DNA of 32,245 nt from an uncultured Lachnospiraceae bacterium. GTDB taxonomy: Bacteria > Bacillota > Clostridia > Lachnospirales > Lachnospiraceae. Every line of letters begins with the position of its first letter. The first letter of the stretch is position 1. The notes below the pieces were generated by a model. The model saw only the letters and a program-made list of their open reading frames with translations, was not told where the DNA came from and ran no database searches. A program made the position numbers and the translations under genes. Positions 1 to 8,138 of this stretch are shown piece by piece. Where the stretch lies: assembly GCA_947385425.1 (NCBI GenBank), contig CANDKY010000041.1, positions 1 through 32,245 of the forward strand. The letters are read 5' to 3'.

Positions 1-1
1 T

Positions 2-64
2 TATCTGACTGGTGCACTTGTTGTGGAAATTGAAAGGGCGTCTGAACTGTTACGATCTATTTAA
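2..64 (+). CDS. C-terminal end of an unidentified protein (partial)
   Basis: An open frame enters from the left edge and gives 20 residues ending in ERASELLRSI before TAA at 62-64. A promoter follows about 30 bases later, so this is probably the true 3' end of a gene lying outside the window. The fragment is too short to assign to a family, and it could also be a chance frame. Confidence 0.3.
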   Translation, partial: YLTGALVVEIERASELLRSI

Positions 65-92
65 GGGCTATTTGAATTTTATTTTTTAGTGC

Positions 93-121
93 TTGTATTC
101 TGAGGAAAGAAATGGTATAAT
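93..121 (+). promoter_or_regulatory. Sigma-A-type promoter for the small RNA at 128-206
   Basis: TTGTAT (93-98) and TATAAT (116-121) are separated by exactly 17 bases, and TGG immediately precedes the -10 box. No open reading frame follows before a strong terminator at 168-206, so the predicted transcript is short and non-coding. Confidence 0.6.
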
Positions 122-127
122 AAATTT

Positions 128-206
128 CGATATTTGATCATTTCTCCCCAAGTGATCGGTGTCATACAGGGCGTTGGAGGATTTATCCTCCGGCGTCCTG
201 TTTTTT
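128..206 (+). ncRNA. Candidate small regulatory RNA with a C-rich loop
   Basis: The predicted start is about 7 bases after the -10 box, and the transcript would end in the T-run at 201-206, giving roughly 80 nt. Two hairpins are visible. The first, around 135-156, pairs GATCATT with AGTGATC and exposes a loop containing TCTCCCC. The second is the terminator hairpin. A single-stranded UCUCCCC is complementary to Shine-Dalgarno sequences and resembles the C-rich seeds of Firmicutes sRNAs such as RsaE/RoxS. That resemblance is in the motif only; no sequence homology to a named sRNA is claimed. There is no convincing ORF inside. Confidence 0.5.
168..206 (+). terminator. Rho-independent terminator of the small RNA
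   Basis: The arm from 168 (AGGGCGTTGGAGGA) pairs with the arm ending at 199 (TCCTCCGGCGTCCT), allowing G-U pairs, around a TTTA loop. TTTTTT follows at 201-206. Confidence 0.8.
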
Positions 207-281
207 GGGGGGCGTGTTTGAAAAATGTTTTCCGACGGATGATGGGAATGCTTTCCGAACGGAGATAAGAGAGCGATCGTT

Positions 282-323
282 AAAAAACGGCAATCCCGCT
301 ATTTATACGGATTGCCGTTTTTT
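282..323 (-). terminator. Bidirectional terminator downstream of pgi
   Basis: AAAAAACGGCAATCC (282-296) is the exact reverse complement of GGATTGCCGTTTTTT (309-323), with a 12-base loop. The A-run and T-run make it usable on both strands. It lies about 100 bases after the pgi stop codon and so probably ends the pgi transcript. Confidence 0.85.
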
Positions 324-421
324 CTGTGCATCCCCATGCAGAGGAAGTGTGCCGTTAAGCTGAGCATGGGACTGTGCAGCAGGGTAGGGAATGGGGGCAT
401 TCCCTGCCTGGTTTCATGTAA

Positions 422-1771
422 TTATAATCTTTTCAGCAATTCTTCCCTCTGCGCTTCATATCCCGGTTTGCCGAGGAGGGCGAACATATTTTTCTTATAG
501 CTTTCCACGCCCGGCTGGTTAAAAGGGTTTACGCCCAGGAGATATCCGCTCACACCGCAGGCAAACTCAAAGAAGTAGAACAATTCGCCGAGATAGAATT
601 CATTCACTTCCGGGACATGAACCATGAAGTTGGGCACGTTGCCGTCAGTATGTGCCAGGATAGTCCCGTTCATTGCGCTCTTATTTACAAAATCAACGCT
701 TTTGCCTGCCAGATAGTTCAGGCCGTCAAGATCTACCGGCTCTGTCTCGAGCAAAACTTCTTCCCTGCTTGTCTCAATGTCAATCACTGTTTCAAACATA
801 ATTCTCGCGCCGTCCTGTATAAACTGCCCCATGGAATGCAGATCCGTGGTCAGGTCAACGCTTGCCGGGAAAATGCCTTTCTGATCTTTGCCCTCGCTCT
901 CACCATAGAGCTGTTTCCACCACTCCGATACATAGTGCACGCTTGGTTCATAGTTTGCAAGGATCTCTACGGATTTTCCTTTTCTGAGCAGGATATTGCG
1001 CAGTGCGGCATATTTCACCGCATCATTTTCTTCAAAAGAAGCTTCCAGTGCGCGTTTCCTTCCGCTCTGTGCGCCTTCCATCAATTTGTCAATATCTGCG
1101 CCGCTTACTGCGATAGGAAGCAGGCCGACGGCAGTAAGTACGGAAAAACGTCCGCCGACGTCATCGGGAACAACAAAAGTTTCATATCCTTCTTCCGTTG
1201 CCAGATTCTTTAGAGAGCCTTTTGCACGGTCCGTAGTGGCATAAATTCTCTTCGCCGCTTCTTCCTTGCCGTATTTCTCTTCCATCATCTTTTTAAATAC
1301 ACGGAAAGCAATGGCCGGTTCTGTGGTAGTGCCGGATTTGCTGATCATATTAATGGAGAAATCCCTTTCACCAATGACATCCTTCAGATGTTTGATATAG
1401 GTGGAACTGATAGAATTTCCTACGAAATAAATTTCCGGTGTTTTGCGGATGGACTTATCCACTGTGTTATAGAAACTGTGCCTTAAGAACTCGATGGCCG
1501 CCCTTGCTCCAAGATAAGACCCGCCGATTCCGATTACCAGAAGCACTTCGGAGTCGCCCTGGATTTTTGTGGCTGCTTTTTTTATCCTGGCAAACTCATC
1601 CTTGTCGTAATCCACTGGCAGATCAACCCAGCCGAGAAAATCATTGCCGGCTCCCGTCTTTGAAACCAATACTTCTTTTGCGTCCAGCGCAAGCTTCTTC
1701 ATAATCTCCACTTCATGTTCGCTGATAAAAGAAGAAGCTTTCGAATAATCAAATGTAACCTTACTGCTCAT
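422..1771 (-). CDS. pgi: Glucose-6-phosphate isomerase
   Basis: Interconverts glucose-6-phosphate and fructose-6-phosphate in cytosolic glycolysis and gluconeogenesis. The 449-residue length fits the short Firmicutes form. Visible family signatures are the sugar-phosphate-binding loop GIGGSYLGA near 81-89, SKSGTTTE at 144-151, [14 protein letters not shown] near 206-219, [10 protein letters not shown] around 287-296 with the expected catalytic glutamate, and the C-terminal [10 protein letters not shown]. The start is ATG at 1771, preceded by AAGGAGAGGGACAG, a good ribosome-binding site. It is monocistronic: its own promoter lies at 1870-1898 and a terminator at 282-323. Nothing is missing or truncated. 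Confidence 0.97.
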   Translation of the reverse strand: MSSKVTFDYSKASSFISEHEVEIMKKLALDAKEVLVSKTGAGNDFLGWVDLPVDYDKDEFARIKKAATKIQGDSEVLLVIGIGGSYLGARAAIEFLRHSFYNTVDKSIRKTPEIYFVGNSISSTYIKHLKDVIGERDFSINMISKSGTTTEPAIAFRVFKKMMEEKYGKEEAAKRIYATTDRAKGSLKNLATEEGYETFVVPDDVGGRFSVLTAVGLLPIAVSGADIDKLMEGAQSGRKRALEASFEENDAVKYAALRNILLRKGKSVEILANYEPSVHYVSEWWKQLYGESEGKDQKGIFPASVDLTTDLHSMGQFIQDGARIMFETVIDIETSREEVLLETEPVDLDGLNYLAGKSVDFVNKSAMNGTILAHTDGNVPNFMVHVPEVNEFYLGELFYFFEFACGVSGYLLGVNPFNQPGVESYKKNMFALLGKPGYEAQREELLKRL

Positions 1772-1869
1772 CTGTCCCTCTCCTTTGCCCCCGGTGGAAT
1801 CTGTCCGGGTTATTTCTGATTATTTTACGTTTATTTCACAAAACTATTCCCTTATATGAGACTATTTAC

Positions 1870-1898
1870 AGTTTAGCAAAATTGTATTTTTTTTTCAA
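1870..1898 (-). promoter_or_regulatory. Promoter of pgi
   Basis: On the minus strand TTGAAA (1898-1893) and TAAACT (1875-1870) are separated by 17 bases, about 100 bases upstream of the pgi start. The region is AT-rich and divergent from the promoter at 1970-1998. Confidence 0.55.
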
Positions 1899-1939
1899 GT
1901 AAATCCTGGTAATTTTGTGCTTATTAGGAACCGAAATGA

Positions 1940-1956
1940 GATTTTAAACAGGCTCT
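1940..1956 (-). repeat. 17-bp repeat, inverted partner at 6934-6950
   Basis: On the minus strand this reads AGAGCCTGTTTAAAATC, identical to 6934-6950 on the plus strand. The two copies point inward around a block of four co-oriented genes. It may be the end of a lost insertion sequence, but no transposase or target duplication was seen. Confidence 0.5.
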
Positions 1957-1969
1957 TACATCTTCTGCC

Positions 1970-1998
1970 TTGTGTAATTGCCGCCAATCCGCTATACT
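1970..1998 (+). promoter_or_regulatory. Promoter of the cytidylate kinase-like gene
   Basis: TTGTGT (1970-1975) and TATACT (1993-1998) are separated by 17 bases, with a short leader before the start codon near 2042. Confidence 0.55.
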
Positions 1999-2041
1999 AT
2001 AAACAGAATGTATTAGCATAGGGAAAGGTTTGGGCGGAGGT

Positions 2042-2659
2042 ATGGAGAGACAGATTGTAGTTACGATAGGCAGAAGCTTTGGAAGTAATGGCCGGCGGAT
2101 AGGGGATAAGCTTGCAAGGGAATTGGGGATTCACTTTTATGACAGGAACCTGATTGAAAGGGCGGCAAAGGAGAGCGGGATTGACTGGAAGACGATGGGC
2201 AAGGGTGATGAGAAGCTGATCGGCAGGGTCATTAAATTCGTTCCGGGCTTAGAGTTCGTACAGGATAATCCCAATGAAAAAATATACCGGGCGCAGGAGG
2301 AGACGATACGGAGGATTGTCAAGAGCGGGGAATCCTGTGTGATTGTAGGGCGCGGAGCAGACTATGTCCTGCGGAACCGCCCGGAGGTACTGAAGGTGTA
2401 TATCTATGCCCCGTTTAGCATCCGGGTGGAAACGGTGATGGAGAGGTATAATTTTTCGGAGGAAGAGGCTGAGAAGGTAGTCCGTTATATGGACAAGACG
2501 AGAAAGAATTATTATGAGTATTTTACAGATAATAACTGGGATCAGAAAGAGGGGAAGGATATGCTGATTGACAGCAGCGAGTTCGGTGTGGACGGGACCT
2601 TCGGCTTGCTGAAGGCAGCGGTGGAATGTAAAATGAAGAAAGACTGGGATGACTTATAA
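2042..2659 (+). CDS. Cytidylate kinase-like family protein
   Basis: A P-loop nucleoside-monophosphate kinase-like protein of about 205 residues, matching the cytidylate kinase-like family (AAA_26 / Cytidylate_kin2 type) common in Clostridia. Near the N-terminus TIGRSFGSNGRRIGDKLA is the expected glycine-rich loop, followed by LGIHFYDRNLIE. The middle has VIVGRGADYVLRNRP and a basic lid-like segment with DKTRKNYYEYFTDNNW. True substrate is not established for most members, so CMP kinase activity should not be assumed. The start is uncertain: ATG 2042 has GGCGGAGG almost touching it, and an in-frame TTG at 2030 follows AGGGAAAGG. It precedes the exonuclease gene by about 54 bases and may be co-transcribed with it. 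Confidence 0.85.
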   Translation: MERQIVVTIGRSFGSNGRRIGDKLARELGIHFYDRNLIERAAKESGIDWKTMGKGDEKLIGRVIKFVPGLEFVQDNPNEKIYRAQEETIRRIVKSGESCVIVGRGADYVLRNRPEVLKVYIYAPFSIRVETVMERYNFSEEEAEKVVRYMDKTRKNYYEYFTDNNWDQKEGKDMLIDSSEFGVDGTFGLLKAAVECKMKKDWDDL

Positions 2660-2713
2660 ATCGGTAAGATTATAAATTTATATGCTCAGTAAGTGGAAAG
2701 AACAGGTATTTTG

Positions 2714-3637
2714 ATGGATTATATAGTATTTGACCTTGAATGGAACCAGGGGAATGACGGTAAAGAGGGGGAGGTAAAGGAAATTCCCTTTGAGATTCTG
2801 GAAATCGGTGCTGTGAAAATGAATGAGGATTTAGCCATTACAGGGAAGTTCAGCCGCTTGGTTAAGCCTCAGGTTTACCATGAGATGAACCAGATTACGG
2901 AAAAACTGATACACATTGATCTGGAAGAGCTGGAAGGGGAGGAATATTTCCCTGAAGTGGCAGGGGATTTTCTGGAATGGTGCGGAAAGGACTGTATTTT
3001 CTGTACCTGGGGGCAGATGGATTTGCATGAACTGCAAAAGAATATGAAATATTATGGGATGGAACCGTTGGAAAACGGTCCCATGAAATTTTATGATGTG
3101 CAGAAACTCTTCAGCATAGGCTTTGAGGATGGGAAGGCCAGGAGGGCTTTGGAGTATGCGGTTGACTTCCTCGGTGTGGAGAAGGATATTCCCTTCCATC
3201 GGGCGTTCAGCGATGCTTATTATACGGCGAAGGTTATGGCCAGGCTGGATCGTTCGGTTTTCGGTAATTATTCTTTTGATGTATTTGTAAAGCCTAAAAC
3301 CCGGAAGGACGAGATAAGGATAGTCTTCCAGGATTATGCAAAATATATTTCCAGGGAATTTGGAAGCAAGGCAGAGGCGCTTGAGGACCGGGAGGTTATG
3401 GGCGTTAAGTGTTATCTGTGCGGGCGGAACATTAAGCGCAAAATGAAGTGGTGTACACCGAATGGCAAACATTATTACTGTGCGGGTTATTGCGATGTCC
3501 ATGGTTATGTGAAAGTAAAAGTACGGGTGAAAAAGTCGGAAGACGACAAGGTTTATATCGTGAAAACAACCAAATTTATATCAGAGGAAGAAATGAATAA
3601 GATGAGGGAGAAGCGGATGAAACCGAAGCTCATCTAG
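2714..3637 (+). CDS. DEDDh-type 3'-5' exonuclease with C-terminal Cys-rich segment
   Basis: Resembles the ERI-1/KapD-like branch of the RNase T/DnaQ exonuclease superfamily, which trims RNA or DNA from the 3' end with two metal ions. With the ATG at 2714 the protein has 307 residues. The N-terminal FDLEW supplies Asp7 and Glu9, the middle CTWGQMDLHEL supplies Asp103, and HRAFSDAYYTA supplies His162 and Asp167, so the DEDDh set is complete. After the nuclease fold, residues about 233-263 contain CYLCG, WC, YYCAGYC and a His, a likely metal-binding knuckle not needed for the core fold. A GTG seven codons upstream (2693) is open but poorly preceded. Substrate is unknown. Confidence 0.82.
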   Translation: MDYIVFDLEWNQGNDGKEGEVKEIPFEILEIGAVKMNEDLAITGKFSRLVKPQVYHEMNQITEKLIHIDLEELEGEEYFPEVAGDFLEWCGKDCIFCTWGQMDLHELQKNMKYYGMEPLENGPMKFYDVQKLFSIGFEDGKARRALEYAVDFLGVEKDIPFHRAFSDAYYTAKVMARLDRSVFGNYSFDVFVKPKTRKDEIRIVFQDYAKYISREFGSKAEALEDREVMGVKCYLCGRNIKRKMKWCTPNGKHYYCAGYCDVHGYVKVKVRVKKSEDDKVYIVKTTKFISEEEMNKMREKRMKPKLI

Positions 3638-3641
3638 ACAG

Positions 3642-3676
3642 GCCGTCAATGGGAATTGGCGGCTTATCTGCTTTTT
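3642..3676 (+). terminator. Weak hairpin terminator after the exonuclease gene
   Basis: GCCGTCAA (3642-3649) pairs with TTGGCGGC (3656-3663) around a six-base loop. The T-run (3672-3676) is eight bases downstream of the stem, so termination is probably partial. Confidence 0.4.
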
Positions 3677-3688
3677 GGGGTTGTTTCT

Positions 3689-3745
3689 TGTTAAGAATTT
3701 TGTAAGAAACAGGATAACAGGCTTGTAAGAAATATCGGGTATGAT
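3689..3745 (+). promoter_or_regulatory. Candidate response-regulator operator and promoter
   Basis: TTGTTAAGAA (3689-3698), TTGTAAGAA (3700-3708) and TTGTAAGAA (3723-3731) are direct repeats placed 11 and 23 bases apart, one and two helical turns. TATGAT (3740-3745) follows as a -10 box with no good -35 at the right distance. OmpR-family regulators typically bind direct repeats of about 11 bases on one helix face and replace the -35 contact, so positive autoregulation by the downstream regulator is inferred. Confidence 0.45.
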
Positions 3746-3827
3746 AGGAACATGCCTAAGCAGTAAGGGGCTGCAAAGGCATGGAGACGGACAGTTTCAG
3801 TTCCGGGAACAGAAAGGTAAGAGGCAT

Positions 3828-4526
3828 ATGAAGGAACGGGTATTGGTCGTGGATGACGACAGGGAAATCGTAAAGGCGATTGCTTTAATGTTGGAAAAGG
3901 AGGGATACGAGACTCTAAAGGCTTATGACGGGATGCAGGCATTGGAGGTGATAGCGGAGAAGCAGGTGCAGCTTATTGTGATTGATGTGATGATGCCGAA
4001 GCTGGACGGGCTGTCGGCAGTTATGAAAATCAGGGAGAAGAAAAATATACCGATTATCGTACTGAGCGCGAAAAGTGAGGACACGGATAAGGTGTTGGGG
4101 CTGTCCATGGGGGCAGATGATTATGTGGCGAAGCCGTACAATCCGGCCGAACTGATGGCGAGGGTGAAAAGCCAGATCCGGCGGTATACAAGCCTGGGGG
4201 ATATCAACGCTTCGCTTTCCGGGGCGGATATTACGAACGGAAGGCTCAGGTACAACAGGGAGGAACGGGTTTTGTATGCGGACGGGGAGGCGGTGAAGCT
4301 GACTGCAACGGAAACCCGTATCGTGGAGCTGCTGATGTGCAACCTGGGCAGGATATTCCCGGCGGAGGAGATATACAGGCGGGTATGGAATGAGGAAGCT
4401 TATGCGGCGGAAAATACAGTGATGGTCCATATAAGGAGGATTCGGGAAAAGATTGAATGGAATCCGAAGGAACCGGAATATTTAAAGGTGGTGTGGGGTA
4501 TTGGATATAAAATTGAAAAAAAGTAA
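3828..4526 (+). CDS. OmpR-family response regulator
   Basis: DNA-binding regulator of a two-component system, 232 residues from the ATG at 3828. The open frame extends further upstream, but the receiver domain begins with MKERVLVVDDD and AGAGG precedes this ATG. The receiver domain (about 1-115) has the acidic pocket DDD near 9-11, phosphoacceptor Asp53 in VIDVMMP, and Lys102 in AKPYNPAEL. The winged helix (about 130-230) carries LTATETRIVELLM and NTVMVHIRRIREKIE, ending in the standard WGIGYKIE. It overlaps the kinase gene by 26 bases, which means translational coupling. Three direct repeats upstream suggest autoregulation. The stimulus is not identifiable. Confidence 0.93.
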   Translation: MKERVLVVDDDREIVKAIALMLEKEGYETLKAYDGMQALEVIAEKQVQLIVIDVMMPKLDGLSAVMKIREKKNIPIIVLSAKSEDTDKVLGLSMGADDYVAKPYNPAELMARVKSQIRRYTSLGDINASLSGADITNGRLRYNREERVLYADGEAVKLTATETRIVELLMCNLGRIFPAEEIYRRVWNEEAYAAENTVMVHIRRIREKIEWNPKEPEYLKVVWGIGYKIEKK

Positions 4527-6930
4527 AATGGCGGCAGGTGTTGTTTCCTGGTTTGCGGGAATTGTTATTCTGTCCGTAAATATTTTGGGGATGCTGGCGG
4601 AAATGGGGTGTTATGGGAACTACCCGGAGCATGTAAAGGAAGTGATGTTTGGCGATTATCAGGATACGGAGGAATTCCGTGATTATGTGCTGATACATAT
4701 GAGCAATTTCCTGTCTATGTCTGTTGCGGAGGATTCCACGGAGGATCAGGGAACCGCATATTGGGATATGGAAGATTGGGGGGTGCAGGAGGATGGGGCG
4801 GAGCCATGGGAGGATTGGGAACAGGAAATGGGGATTGCGGAGGAAGCGACCGGCACGATGCCGGAAGCGGACTACAGTACGGATAACTATCCCTCGGTGT
4901 CTTCAGGCCGGACGTATTATTACTCGGATTATTTTACTGACATATACGGCGACAGATATGACGTTGTTTACAGGGACTGGGGGATGAGTAAGGAGGCTGC
5001 GGAGGAGATTCATGACAGGCTCCGGTATGATACGAATATCCTTTACCGGGTGGAAAATAAGGGGCAGGTACTGTATAGCAATTATGAACATTTAGGAGAG
5101 GCAAATGAGGATACACAGGATTACTATAGCGCGGATATAGACAGCGGGGTTGATGGGGAGGCTTTCCGCTTTGTGGTTCCGGAAGGATATAATTATATTT
5201 TATATTATGACGGGGAAAAAATGAGGGTCTGGAAAAACGGCAGTGAAATAAGGCTGGACCAGGCGGAGTACCGTATGGAAAATGACTGGTATATCCCGGG
5301 GTATGGGAATACGCCGGCAGATGATTTTTACAGGGATTCGCGGGTTTATATGGTGGTGGCGCATACACCCGGTATCATTGTAAAGCGGAATTTTGACGGG
5401 AATGGGAATACTTATTACAGCAACCAGCTTTACAATATCCGTATGCGGTATGCGGATGTGAGAGCTTACTACCGTAGCTGGTTATGGAGTACGTTTTTTG
5501 CTTTGGCGCTTATCGCTGCGGGTGTGCGGCTGCGTGTGTACAGGAAAGAAGCATACCGTATCATCGCCGGGGTAACAGGACGGATTTGGTTTGAAATAAA
5601 GCTTATTCCGGTGGCAGGCGTGCTGCTTTTGGGGTTAAAGGGGATGGTATCCTTCCTGCAGTTTTTGGGTTGGCGTGAGGCGGATTCTTTTTATGAGATT
5701 TATTACGGGACGTTTCAGGAGGTTTTTTACGGGATACGCGGCCTGCTTGGCAGCGGAAGTGTCAGGCTTGTTTTGCTGATGGCAATGGCGGCAGGCTGTG
5801 CCGGGGTGCTGTGGCTTTTTTTCAATGATATCCGGTATAATAGGAGGGCGTGGGAAAAAAGCGTGGCCAGGGAGGCCGCAGGGTTATTCCGGACTTCCAT
5901 GTTTAAGCTTTCGCTCAGTAAACGGATTGTATGGTATAGCCTGGGAGTGTTTCTGCAGGGGATTATGTATGTATTTATTTTTGCTATGGCATTTATGGAA
6001 ATCAGGGGAGGGACGGAAGGGTGGCTGCTTTTTGTTATTCTTTCAGCCGGCATTCTTTTTATCCAGTTTTTAGGTGTAAGAGCCATACGGAGAATGGCGG
6101 CGGATATGGACAGCCTTGCCGGGCAGATAGCGGCAGTTCACCGGGGAGATCTGCAGGAAAGCCCGCGAGTGTCTGAGGGGAGCGGGCTGGCTGAGGCCAT
6201 GGAGGAGCTGAATGACATCAGGGACGGGATGGACAGGGCAGTCCGGGAGCAGATGAAAAGCGAGCGTATGAAGGTGGAGTTGATTGCCAATGTATCCCAT
6301 GACATTAAGACGCCCCTGACATCTATTATCAGTTATGTGGAATTGCTAAAGCAGGAAGACGGGATGCCGGAGCATGTGAAGGAGTATGTTTCCATCCTGG
6401 AAAGTAAGTCCCAGAGACTGAAAGCCATGGTCCGGGATGTGTTTGAAGTCAGCAAGGCGGCATCGGGGGAATTGCCGGTGCATATGGAGAACCTGGATCT
6501 TGGCAAGCTGATCCGGCAGACGGTTGCGGATATGCAGGAAGAGATTGAACGCAGCCAGGTCGGTGTGAGATGCGACATGCCTGAGGGTGCGGTGATGATA
6601 CATGCGGATGGCGACAGGCTTTACCGGGTTTTCCAGAACCTGATACAGAATGCTTTGAAATATTCCCTGGAAGGTTCCCGGATCTATATCCATCTGCAGG
6701 TGAAAGAAGGGGAAGCGGTTGCCGATGTAAAGAATACGTTTAAGGAGGAACTGCCGCCGGATATGGATTTTACGGAGCGTTTTATCCGCGGGGATAAGAG
6801 CCGGACGGACGGGGGCAGCGGTTTGGGGCTGTCCATTGCCCAGAGTTTCACGGAAGCCTGCGGGGGAAGCTTCCGTGTGGAGACGATTGCAGATCTGTTT
6901 GTGGTTACTGTTGCGTTCCAGTGCCAGTGA
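4501..6930 (+). CDS. Six-helix membrane sensor histidine kinase
   Basis: Partner of the preceding regulator, 809 residues from a TTG start inside the regulator's last codons; the ATG at 4528 is possible but lacks a ribosome-binding site. Predicted helices lie near 11-33, 327-345, 366-390, 421-441, 477-500 and 507-526. The first and second enclose an extracytoplasmic domain of nearly 300 residues whose 75-215 part is rich in Asp, Glu and Tyr. A HAMP-like linker (about 527-590) leads to the dimerisation helix with phosphoacceptor His600 in NVSHDIKTPLTS. The ATPase domain has the N box NLIQNALKYS around 713-722 and G box GGSGLGLS at 771-778. The catalytic core is intact. The unusually acidic, aromatic sensor domain was not recognised. 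Confidence 0.9.
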   Translation: MDIKLKKSKMAAGVVSWFAGIVILSVNILGMLAEMGCYGNYPEHVKEVMFGDYQDTEEFRDYVLIHMSNFLSMSVAEDSTEDQGTAYWDMEDWGVQEDGAEPWEDWEQEMGIAEEATGTMPEADYSTDNYPSVSSGRTYYYSDYFTDIYGDRYDVVYRDWGMSKEAAEEIHDRLRYDTNILYRVENKGQVLYSNYEHLGEANEDTQDYYSADIDSGVDGEAFRFVVPEGYNYILYYDGEKMRVWKNGSEIRLDQAEYRMENDWYIPGYGNTPADDFYRDSRVYMVVAHTPGIIVKRNFDGNGNTYYSNQLYNIRMRYADVRAYYRSWLWSTFFALALIAAGVRLRVYRKEAYRIIAGVTGRIWFEIKLIPVAGVLLLGLKGMVSFLQFLGWREADSFYEIYYGTFQEVFYGIRGLLGSGSVRLVLLMAMAAGCAGVLWLFFNDIRYNRRAWEKSVAREAAGLFRTSMFKLSLSKRIVWYSLGVFLQGIMYVFIFAMAFMEIRGGTEGWLLFVILSAGILFIQFLGVRAIRRMAADMDSLAGQIAAVHRGDLQESPRVSEGSGLAEAMEELNDIRDGMDRAVREQMKSERMKVELIANVSHDIKTPLTSIISYVELLKQEDGMPEHVKEYVSILESKSQRLKAMVRDVFEVSKAASGELPVHMENLDLGKLIRQTVADMQEEIERSQVGVRCDMPEGAVMIHADGDRLYRVFQNLIQNALKYSLEGSRIYIHLQVKEGEAVADVKNTFKEELPPDMDFTERFIRGDKSRTDGGSGLGLSIAQSFTEACGGSFRVETIADLFVVTVAFQCQ

Positions 6931-6933
6931 CTT

Positions 6934-6950
6934 AGAGCCTGTTTAAAATC
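6934..6950 (+). repeat. 17-bp repeat, inverted partner at 1940-1956
   Basis: AGAGCCTGTTTAAAATC begins four bases after the histidine kinase stop codon and is an exact inverted copy of 1940-1956. Beyond the 17 bases the flanks differ. Confidence 0.5.
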
Positions 6951-7008
6951 CCTTATTTGGACGGGGTTTTTCGAAACGGGGGATGACATATTTCGGCAGC
7001 GGCAGCCA

Positions 7009-7551
7009 TCAGTCAAGCGGTTTGATTTCCGGATAGTATTCGAAAACCGCTTGGCCGATGATGGATTCCTTTTCGACAAATTTATTATTCCAGAATCGGG
7101 AGTCCCAGGAGTGGTTGCGGTTATCGCCCATCATAAAATAGCAGCCGGCCGGTATGGTGTAGGGGCCGAAGTCCTGTTGGATGGCTTCTTTTATGTAGGG
7201 TTCGTCCAATGGGGTTCCATCGATATATACGATACCGTCCCTGCCCTCTATGGTTTCCCCGGGGAGGGCGATGATTCTTTTTAAATAAGGGATGGAGCCC
7301 GGCGCTTCGTCCGGGCACTGGAAAGTAACGATATCGCCCCGTTCCGGTGTGCCTGTAAGGTAGGCGAGCCGGTTGATGATAATCCGGCTGTCCGTCATAA
7401 CGGTGTTTTCCATGGAGCCGGTGGGCACCTGGGCATTGGCAATCAGTTTGTCATTTACTATATAAACGAATAGCATGGTAAATAACATGATTTTTGAGTA
7501 TTCGAGGATTTCCATTAAAATTTTCTTTTTATTCATGGTTTTCTTTTTCAT
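7009..7551 (-). CDS. lepB: Signal peptidase I
   Basis: Membrane serine protease that removes signal peptides from secreted proteins. The 180 residues fit the small Gram-positive SipS type. One N-terminal helix (about 15-33) is followed by the catalytic Ser46 in VPTGSME and the general base Lys91 in YLKRIIALPG. The late box GDNRNHSWDSRFW lies near 142-154, so both catalytic residues and the conserved boxes are present. The start ATG at 7551 overlaps the TGA of a short frame that resembles the dacF 3' end. There is no strong Shine-Dalgarno at ideal spacing; GGAG lies 13 bases upstream. It converges on the histidine kinase gene. Confidence 0.95.
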   Translation of the reverse strand: MKKKTMNKKKILMEILEYSKIMLFTMLFVYIVNDKLIANAQVPTGSMENTVMTDSRIIINRLAYLTGTPERGDIVTFQCPDEAPGSIPYLKRIIALPGETIEGRDGIVYIDGTPLDEPYIKEAIQQDFGPYTIPAGCYFMMGDNRNHSWDSRFWNNKFVEKESIIGQAVFEYYPEIKPLD

Positions 7552-7590
7552 AATTGTTCATAATCTCCGTAGTTATGCGGGATGAAATAT
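7551..7590 (-). repeat. Degenerate duplicate of the dacF 3' end
   Basis: Read on the minus strand, the bases just before the signal peptidase start encode PHNYGDYEQL-stop. The last residues of dacF (8464-8510) are PPGYGDYDQL-stop. About 24 of the last 30 bases match, including the 11-base core GGAGATTATGA, and similarity continues upstream with small indels. The frame is closed by a TAA 13 codons before its stop, so this is a remnant and not a gene. The two copies form a direct repeat around the AT-rich gene pair at 7626-8403. Confidence 0.5.
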
Positions 7591-7625
7591 TACTTGTCTT
7601 TTTCTCCGATAGCGCTGTTCAAAAA

Positions 7626-8138
7626 TTATTTTTTAACAGTTTCTAAGAAAGCTAATGAAATTTCATCATTTGTTATGGAACCTGATTTATGTTGCCCGGT
7701 GTAACGTGCCCTGTCAAATCCGCGGATTAATATATCATTGCCAGCAGAATGTACGAAATCGCAGCACGATATAAAATCATCACCCAATAATGCCAATTTT
7801 CGATTTGTATCAAAAGTGAGATAATAGAAAAATTCTTTAAACTCGGTTTCATCAACCAACACATTTCTGGATTTGCACAGGTAGCCTGCCATATCGGTAC
7901 CGGATGCGGATTTAAAAACTGTTTTGATATGAGTTTTAAATTTATTCTCAAATGTAATTTTTATTCTGTTTTTGTCTATATTCTCCAATTCAATATCATC
8001 TAACAGTGCTTCTATTGATATAATTGTATGCACTGCGCCAGTATCAAATTTAAACATTATTAAGTCATTATTTTCGCTATTTAGTAAATTTGATATGGTT
8101 AATCTGTAGGATGATTTTCTGTAATCTACGCTAATCAA
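7626..8138 (-). CDS. Retropepsin-like aspartyl protease-fold protein
   Basis: A small 170-residue protein with no signal peptide or membrane helix. Two hallmarks of single-domain retropepsin-like proteases are visible: FKFDTGAVHTIIS with the catalytic-type triplet Asp32-Thr-Gly, and LALLGDDFI at about 115-123, matching the (L/I)LG.DF strand that closes these folds. Members act as dimers, each supplying one DTG; peptidase activity here is inferred only. Its start overlaps the end of the upstream 90-residue gene by 8 bases, so the two are translationally coupled. Codon and base use is clearly more AT-rich than the flanking dacF and lepB, which suggests acquisition. The target is unknown. Confidence 0.7.
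   Translation of the reverse strand: MISVDYRKSSYRLTISNLLNSENNDLIMFKFDTGAVHTIISIEALLDDIELENIDKNRIKITFENKFKTHIKTVFKSASGTDMAGYLCKSRNVLVDETEFKEFFYYLTFDTNRKLALLGDDFISCCDFVHSAGNDILIRGFDRARYTGQHKSGSITNDEISLAFLETVKK

Noticed and set aside
617..1213. 198-codon plus-strand frame inside pgi
   Set aside because: It is antisense to an intact, unmistakable pgi and carries no family features.
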